The translations under genes and the position numbers were made by a program. The notes beneath the pieces were generated by a model that was not told the DNA's origin, did no database searches, and saw only the letters and a list, made by a program, of their open reading frames with translations. Of a DNA stretch of 64,000 bases, positions 53,301-62,300 are shown piece after piece; position 1 is the stretch's first letter, and every line of letters starts with the position of its first letter. Source of the stretch: Certhia americana (taxonomy: Eukaryota; Chordata; Aves; Passeriformes; Certhiidae); NCBI GenBank assembly GCA_018697195.1, contig CM031879.1, positions 30,460,834 through 30,524,833 of the forward strand, read 5' to 3'.

Positions 53301-56300
53301 GCATAATTCTCATTTTATTTATATTCTTTCTATAAGACACTCTTTTAACTACTTTTTGAAGCCTTCTATGATTTACTTCTGAGATGTAAATGTTTATTGA
53401 AGTAGAACTTAAAGAAGATGTGGCTGAGATCTATATACAAGACTTATTTAAGACTATTTTACTGACAAGTCAAAGCAGAGTTTGTGAAGAAAAGTTGTCT
53501 TTTATTGGATGAGATAGCTGTATTTACTGGACTATATATGCCCAGGTATTTTGCCACTTTATTTACTTCAATAAAGTAACAAAATTTAATTTCCTTAAGC
53601 TATTGGAACTATAGCTTTCATACAGCATGACGTTCCATCTTGCAGTCTTATATGGGGATTTTTCTGTAGGAGTTCTTTGTACTGATGAAGGTGTTAAAGC
53701 AAAAGTTCAAGAAATATATATTAAACTTCTGTATTTTCTTTTGATAAAGGCTATATGTGTGGGCTCAGAAGGTATGCAGATAATGTATCCTGCAATCTTT
53801 GACCAGCTGCTGGCCTTTGTAGAATTTTCCTGCAAACCTCCACAGTATGGACAGCTAGAAACAAAGCACATTGCAAATGCAAAGTATAATCAGGTAATTA
53901 ATTAGAAATCTCACTTGTTTCACTTGGCTGGTTAATCCAATTCAGCTTCAGATATGGGTTGTTCAGCAAGATGCATTTGTTCAATCTGTAAAAACTTAAC
54001 TGCATATTGCATAATAAGGTTTTTCTACATGCTTTTGTTATCTTCTTTTACTCCCTTTGCATTCTTCTTTGCTTTTATACTTTGTATTCCTTCATGTAGG
54101 AAAGGTCTGGCGTGGACACCAGACAAATGTGTCTGAATTTGTACGTGAATTAATCTAAAATAATTTGTCCTACAAGAGATTCTAAAATTAACACGGAGAC
54201 ATGATAATTTTGAATGGTGAAAATTCCTGCAAGCTGCAGATTTTTGAATTGCACGTGCTGTAAAGACATAGATCGTGTTCAATAATTCTTTTTATCTGTG
54301 TACACTGCTGTTACACTAAGCATGAGCATCTGATTCAGTGTAATCAAAGAGGTAACTATTATGTATGTATTAATTCTTCTTATTCTGTTTGTCCTGCAAC
54401 ACAATGGAATCACACTAGATACAACTATTTGCACCGGTGAGTTAAATTTCCTTAAAGATTGTCCTAATGTAGTTGTCTTGCTTAGACTGCAACATTTCTC
54501 CTACTTAAATGTACTTTACTTTAATGTAGAGTACATTTTCATAGCCAGACTACGTTGTATTTGCCGTCTTGTTGCTTGGACCATATCCTTAGCAAACCTT
54601 GCATGCATTAAGCTGAGAGTTCAGTGCAAAACATACACTTTCTGTTCCTTAATAAGTTTTCACGTATAATTTAGTAACTTACTACTTTCTTTTCCTAGGC
54701 GGAATGGGTAGCATTGAATTACGTACCATTTGCAGAGAGATCTTTGGAAGTTGTGGTGGACTTATACCAAAAGACAGCTTGCCATAAAGCTGTGGTAACA
54801 GAGAAAGTTCTTCAGAACATTATTAAGGTAAAAGTTTGACCTGCATGTGCTTTAAATTTAATGAGCTTCTATTCAAAATTATGAGTTTATTTTCAGCTAG
54901 TGTTGACAAACACTTTCTGGGAAGCTTCAGGCTGTAGTAAATAGATTGATATTTTGTGAAGATAAGCAGCAGGGAATAATTTCTTTTGAAGCTGGAAGGC
55001 AATTTATTAGTCTATATGTATTGTTGTTAGCTGGGTAATGTTAGCATTAATATTTCAGTGTTAAGATAAAAATTAATAAATGTGTTAGGCCACAAAATTT
55101 TCATCTTTGAAAGTGTTATGCACCTGAGCGTGGTAAGTAGGCCTTTTAGTAAATACTGCATTGAAGGCCAAAGCCCACTTTCTGTAGACTGGCATGTATA
55201 CTTTGGGGGCCTGTGCTCTGTTACTTTTGATTTGCTTTTAATGACTTCATGTGTCAATGCAGCTATGAAATGTTACAGGTGAGCAAATATACCTTTAAAG
55301 TGAAATTGCCAAATGCTTCTTCAAAATACTTTTTTTGACCATTCCATTTCAGCAAAGAATTTTAGTAAATAATAGAAGTAATATATTTTCAGAAGTCTGA
55401 AAAATAAAAATGTATCTGACCTAGCTTGTTTGCAGTGACTTGGCTGACATCAGGACTTTATGGAAATTTAGAAAGCTGAATGTGTTTAAAGCAGGTGATA
55501 TTATTTGAAATCTTCTATGAATTAAATATTTGTATTTCAAAGTTAATGCAGTTGTTTTCCACTTCTTCTTTAATGAGATTGGTGAAACTGATAGAAATAC
55601 CACATTTTGATAACATTTGCAGTTGATAACAATATGATCTGTTGCAATATATGAAAACGCTTTTAAATTTATTTTTCGTGTCTCTAAAGCCCATGTTGAT
55701 TTTGGAATTAGATTTGACCCATATGACCAATAGCAGCAGAAAAAAATGTTCTGTTTATCTCTAGGGTTGGATTCTAGCTGTCATAATTTTTTGTCATAAA
55801 GAGTTAATTATAATTGACCCCCTTGTGAGAGTCAGAGTGAGTCTTTGCTCCTTTTGCTTTCCTCAAATAAGAGGCTGCACTAAAGACGTGGGGGGGGCAT
55901 ACATATATAGTGACTAATTTCAGGTACTGTATTTAAGATGTCAGGCAAATAATTGGTTTTCCAAATAACTTACTATCATGTTCTAAGGTTTGACTAACAA
56001 TACTAAAAAGACTGTATGTAAGTGTGAACAGTTCATATGCCTAATATTTTCAAATTTATTAATGACTTTGTTTTGTAGATATTGAAGATGACTTTCTGTC
56101 TGAAAGACTTAAAATTTGCTGTTTCCATCTGCAATACATTGAGTTGTATTGTAGCCTTTATCTTAAAATTTCACTAACTGTTCTTACTTTCAAATTTCAT
56201 GTGGTTTAACAGTCAATAATGACAAGATTTCTTCCATTGTTTATATTCCAGTGTTTAAAGTTCAACTTTACTAGGAAAAGTTGAAATTCAATGAGACTTT

Positions 56301-59300
56301 TTTCTTTACTGTGAAAGCACTTGGGCTTTATAGGAATGGGACGGAATTCTCCAGAATACACTCGTGATAACAGTGTACAGAATACACTCTCTTAGATGTT
56401 AGGCAAGCACATTTGTCAGACTTAGCAGAAATGGTGGATTGCAATAGAGGAAAAAGAAAATCAGTATGTGATTTCATAGTGTCAATGATAATGGATCAAT
56501 TCTGACTTCTAACCTTTTACTTGGGTACAGACCTGTGCTTTAGCCACCTGGTGTATGATAAATTGTCTTTAGAATTGCATTTGTAAAAAGCCATCTCATA
56601 TACCAGCAGAAAAGGTAGGGTTGTGTACTGCCATCTATGACTGTTCTCTGAGATCTTGTGCAGAAACTTGCTTCAATCTTAGATTTGTCTGGGCAACTAT
56701 GAATTTTATTTTGACTCTTATTTTGCAGACACTTAGAATACCTCTTAGTCTGAAGTACTCGTGTCCTTCTGAAAGCACATGGAAGCTAGCTGTGTCCTCT
56801 CTTCTCAAAGTTCTCTCCATTGGACTACCTGTTGCAAGGCAACATGCATCTTCTGGAAAATTTGACAGTATGTGGCCAGAGCTAGCGAATACTTTTGAAG
56901 ACTTTTTATTCACAAAAAGGTAAATAGAATTTCCTTTTTTTTATTTTTTAAAGGAAAACATTCATATGTAATTTGTACACTATATATGTCAGTACAGCTA
57001 TTTGAAATATGAAAGTTATTTTAATGAATGATGGAGAAAAGGTAATCCATCTGTCTGCTTCAAAAAGCTATGCTTTTAGAGAAGTACAAAAGGCTTCAAT
57101 CAAAAGGAGAAGTGTAAGAGCAAGGAAGAGCTCAGCTGAACTCTAATATAAGGCATAGTCTTTCTGAACAGGACAGGGAGTTCTGTATGGATGCCCAAGG
57201 ATGTTTGGTCTAGATTTGATACAGACTTACTGATATTTTTGTTTTCAATTGTTATCAATTTGTTCCTTTCTTCACTTAGAACAGAGAAGCAACAGTATTT
57301 TTTTCTAATTAAGGTGAACAGCATTAACCGTATGTATTTCTGAGTTCCATCTTGAAATACTCCACTTACTGTGAAGTTTTGAAAATTATTTCATACATTG
57401 CTGTTCACTTAGAAGCCCACATTTATATTGTATTAGTTTCTACCTAAGATAAATTGACTGCACCTTAATAATTAACCACACTTAATTTATGATACTTTAT
57501 GAAAAGTGTAGCTAATAAAAGCTTGCTTCAGAGAAGGGTTTTTCTGTCCCTTGGCAATGGGTAAAAATCTATTTCAGTACAGGAAAGATTTTCTAGGTTA
57601 AGCACTAAGGGAGCCTTTTACTCTAAGGAAGGTTAGGTATTTTAGATAATTGCTTACGAGTGGTATGGAATTTCCATCTCCTATAAACATCTGTCGGCAA
57701 GCATCTTTTAGGAATAATTTAAATATATCTAATAGTTTAGATAGTTTAGTTTAGAATAAAGAACAAGGTGGAACATGAAAAATTTAATTCACTGGTTTTC
57801 AGTAAGAAATGAGTCTTTCTTTTTAACAGAAAACAGTGAGGTTCTTCAGTGCCTTATGCTAATATGCTGTGTGTTTAGTTTTGAAACACACAAAAGTCAG
57901 CAACCAAACACAGCTGTATTTACTAATGATGGATAAATAGCAGCTTGCCCAAAACAAACAAAAAATAAATACCAATGAAAATTTATTTTAGAGACACATC
58001 CGTTAGTGAGAATGTGTGTAATAATGAATGGGTTTGGAGTATCATCAATTGGATTACATGGCAATCGGGAAAAAACCTTTCTATTGTTTTTGCATTTACT
58101 TGAGAAAAAATTCTATTAAGTAGGAGGACCTTAAAACAGAAAAGGTCATCATAATGGCTTAAAAGATACTTCAATCATTCAGGTTTTTATTTTATGCTTC
58201 ACTGTTTCTTTAATGTAAAATAATCTTTGCAGTATCTTGCTTGGTCTTCTTTTCAGCTGCAGTTAGTATTCTTGCTTCCATTCTGAGACAGGCAGTCCTA
58301 ACCAGTTTACACCCTATAATATATAACATTGTTGGGTTTACAGGATTCAAATGAAGGGTGTTCAGCTTATTGTAGAGAATGTATGTTCACTTAAAAGTTG
58401 CTTTGGGAATACAAACTAGTATTTGTTGTAATTTAATTATTCCTAAGTACTTGCAAAGCAAATGAAACATTTACGTTTTGCATGTTCTTAGCTGAACAAG
58501 ACTAGTACTGCTACATTTTTTTGGTATTAATTGTTCATAAATCTAGGGAAGTAAAATTATTACAGCTCTTTGGTATAATTCAGGGTAATCCACTATCATC
58601 TGCATGACCTTTTTGGCCAAATATGTTGTCTGGCTTTTTTAATTTACAGTGAGTGATTTATACTTTACTTGAATATTATTTCAAACTTAGGAATTTCATC
58701 TTTCATCTTGTGTTGCTTGCTGGAAACTATTACTCTTTATATTAATTTTAATACCTTTTGTCATTTGTCATACATGGGCAAATATTCTGTGGAGGTAGAA
58801 GAAAAATATTACTTGTGTGAATATTTATGATGCCTTATGATGTCTGTCTTAAGTCTGGTTTTTCCCCTTTAGCTACCAGAGTGTGTACTATAATTTAACA
58901 TACAAACTGTGTTTTAGAGAAAATTTTTTCATCATAATTGAAGATATCCATAAAAAAGTGAAGGAAACTTTCTTTTCACTTAGAAACTTTAAGGTTCAAA
59001 TTAATTTAAAGCACTAAAATTAGGCTGGTATTTTATGAAACCACATGGCTACAGCAAGATAATTTGACCTATTAGTATAATTAATGGCCACTATCATTAC
59101 ACTTTCCAGGCTTGTTGTGCATTGTATTTTGTGGGGCTACAGAATGTCTGGGGTTGGTAGTTTTTTACCTCCCTAATGTTCATCTTTTTCTAAATAGCAG
59201 TTTGCCTTCCAAGTGTATGGCTCTCCTATATGCAGTTAGAGCCCTGCCCCTTGCTGTCTTTAGGATAGATAGTGTTTCTGTTCTCTCTATCAGCCTGAGT

Positions 59301-62300
59301 CTTGTGCTCCTAAAGAACTCTAAAGTGGAAAGGGAGTACATCTTCCTTTTACTCCAGTAGTCAGGACAGTAAGTAATAGCAGTCATTTCTCCTTTTCTTC
59401 ATCCTCTTCATTCTCCTCCTCCTCCCCATATTGCTACTGAAGCATGTCTCTCTCGCTGTGATGCAAGGAGGTCTCTAGAGATAGCTGTGGAAGTTCCCCA
59501 CATTGAGGTAATTCTCTTCTGATTTCCTTTGCTAAAATCTTTCTGCACTCTGTGCAAGATGCTATGAGAGTACCCTTGGCAAGTAGGGCAACCTGTCCTT
59601 TTTGGTTTGAAATTTGCTAAATTGTGTCTTCTAGTGCTTTATAATTGCAGTTTACTTAGTCTCTTAAATTTGTAGTTGTTCCACTTGTAAGGAAATCGAA
59701 TTCAGAATTTTCAGATTTATTGTGTTCTTTCAATTTTTTTTTGTAATTCTAATAGAAAACATATCTTAGACATAGTGGTGCCTTACTCCACTGTTATTTG
59801 AATCTATTTGCTGTTTTGAAAGTAACAGCTAAAATTTATTGCTGAGTTGACATGCATGTCATCCTTCAGGTTGCAGGGTAAGACAGTGAGAATGTACTTC
59901 CCAACTACCCATGTTAATCCTTTATTTAAGGCCAGCCAGATGGTATAGAACTGATTTGGGGTGTTTCGTGATTTGTTTATATTAACAATGAGTTGTGTTT
60001 TTTGAAACATCTGGTACTACTTGGATTCTTATCCATAGCACTAAAATCAATTAACCAAGCCACAGCTGAGAAGAGGAGAGTGCTTTTAGTTAGATTTACA
60101 ACCTGTAAACCTGAATTGGTTTTAGTACTCCTGATGAACCTGGCCAAGTGGCTTTACTGCAGCTGTGAATCAGGTCGTCTCTGGTGGCTTTCCAGCTTGC
60201 AAATGTGTCACGCCGGACAGGGATGTTATAAAGTTTTGTGCAGGAGTGTACAAATCTTACAAAGGGGCCAGCATGGACTGAAAAGGTTCTGAAGCACAAA
60301 GAAATTTGGGAAATGCAGTTCAGAAGACTCAGCGAGACAGAGTAACCCCGTTAACCGCGTTATCTGGATTTTTAGCATTCTCTAACAAGTCACCCCTTGT
60401 GACAGGAATAGTTAGATATGTACAGTTAGACTTGAATATGGTTAGAACTGAAAATTCTCTTTCTTAGGCTGGCATTCTGTAGTTTTTCCCAAGTTCTTTG
60501 TTTCAATGGAACTAGAATGTTACGTCACAAAACCCCCTTCCTGTTTTTCCTTCAGTCTCGATACATTTCCATACTCCACACTTTCCACTATTAAGTGTTC
60601 TAGGTGTTCTGTGCTGTTGTCTGTCCGGGCTTTATGCAAAACTAGGTAAACAGCTTCCTTTTGTACCTCCTCTTCAAACCTTTATTCTCCAAGCCTGACA
60701 TAGCATTGCTGGGATGGTTCGTAATATGAAATATCTGCATCTCTGTAAGAGTCACAAAAGCCTTAATGCAGTCAGCCCTCCTAGCAACACTGCATAACAG
60801 ATTTGATTTTTTTTTTCCTTAGCTTTCATTAAAATATACCAGTGCATATTGTCTTATTTTTATATGCATATTCTCCTGGTTTCTACCTGGCTGAGCATTG
60901 GGTAGAAAAATGAAGTTATTTCACTGATATTCTAAATTTTTAGCCAATATTTCAAACATTTTTCTAGTCTAACTCATAACTCTTCTAGTTGTCATGGTCT
61001 TAGAAATTGTATGTGTAGATAGCCTAATATTGCATCTGGCAGTGAAACTGAGTTAGCATTGATTAGACAAGAGGTCACTGTAATTTGAACCCTTAAATTA
61101 AAGCTACAGCGAATAGCTGTATTTAAAATAGTGAACCTCCTCAGCATGATCCTACCTCAGTCTTTTGGATAGGAACAGAATTCCAAGCCAACTATGGGGC
61201 TAAATGAGAGGAGAAATTCACTGATGTTTTAAAAAGTACAAAGCACAGCAGAAATTGTCTCTGCAGCTTTGTACAACAAGAAATTTCAAATATAGCCAAG
61301 AGATCCCAGGTAAATGAAAAAGGGAAATGTTACTGTCATAGAGAATGAACAACTTCCAAGACAGAAGTTTCAGCTTTTTTAAAAAACATTTTTAAAGCAA
61401 AACTGCAGCTGAGGAGGCTCAATAATCTTGATTTTTGTCATAAATCAAGACAACATTTAAAATTAACACATTTCATATAACTTAATTTGCACAAAATTGT
61501 GTCTTAGTAAGAAGCTGGTCTGTTTATTATTTCATATTGTTGTTCTTTCCCAGAGGCTTTCATAGAAGCATGTCAAGCCATTATATACAATGAAATTCAC
61601 CAAATGTGTGTGTATATCTGTATATATATATAATTTATTAGAGCAGAAGTCTATGCTCACATGAGGGAATTAAATCAATACTTTCCCAAAAGATGCTTCT
61701 GAACAGAGTGCTGTGCACAGCAGGACCCCAGGTGCTTGTTAGGTCTTTGCTGTTGGCTCTGAAGCCCTCTCTGTTCAGTGGGCAGAGGCTGGGAGCTTTG
61801 TACTGAGGAAAGTTGCTGCATCACACCTATCTTTCCTGGCTCTTGACCCTTCAGAATGGTTTGGATATGTTGTGCCAGAACAGGAAAGCATTTGGCCCCT
61901 AGATAGATGTATCCATATAGACAAAATAAATAAGTATTAATAAAAATCAATTTATTTGGGAATAATTTGCTACATGAATAAATATGTACCATAATCTGTA
62001 GTAGATAAGGTAGATCAGATATGGATGACTGGGCACAAAAACCTTAACACCTCTTTAAGTAAACCTCAGCTCAGAAAGTGAGTCATAAATTGGGAAGTGT
62101 CAGACTGTAATCTTCTCATGTATTTCACCATGACCTGTATTTCTATGCATCATAATGGCTTACATTACTGTTTAAAGGTTTTGCATACTTAACAATTCTG
62201 TGTGTTAGAAAAGGTACTAACTGAAAAGCTACTTAGTATTTTATTTTATTCTATGTTTTCAAGATAACATTTCAGACTTCCTGACTGCCTAATACACAAC

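Noticed and set aside
53627..53749. In-frame upstream extension of MON2 exon 27
   Set aside because: An acceptor AG directly precedes GCTATATGT and the family sequence passes from QK to AICVG at this point, so the upstream frame is intron open by chance.
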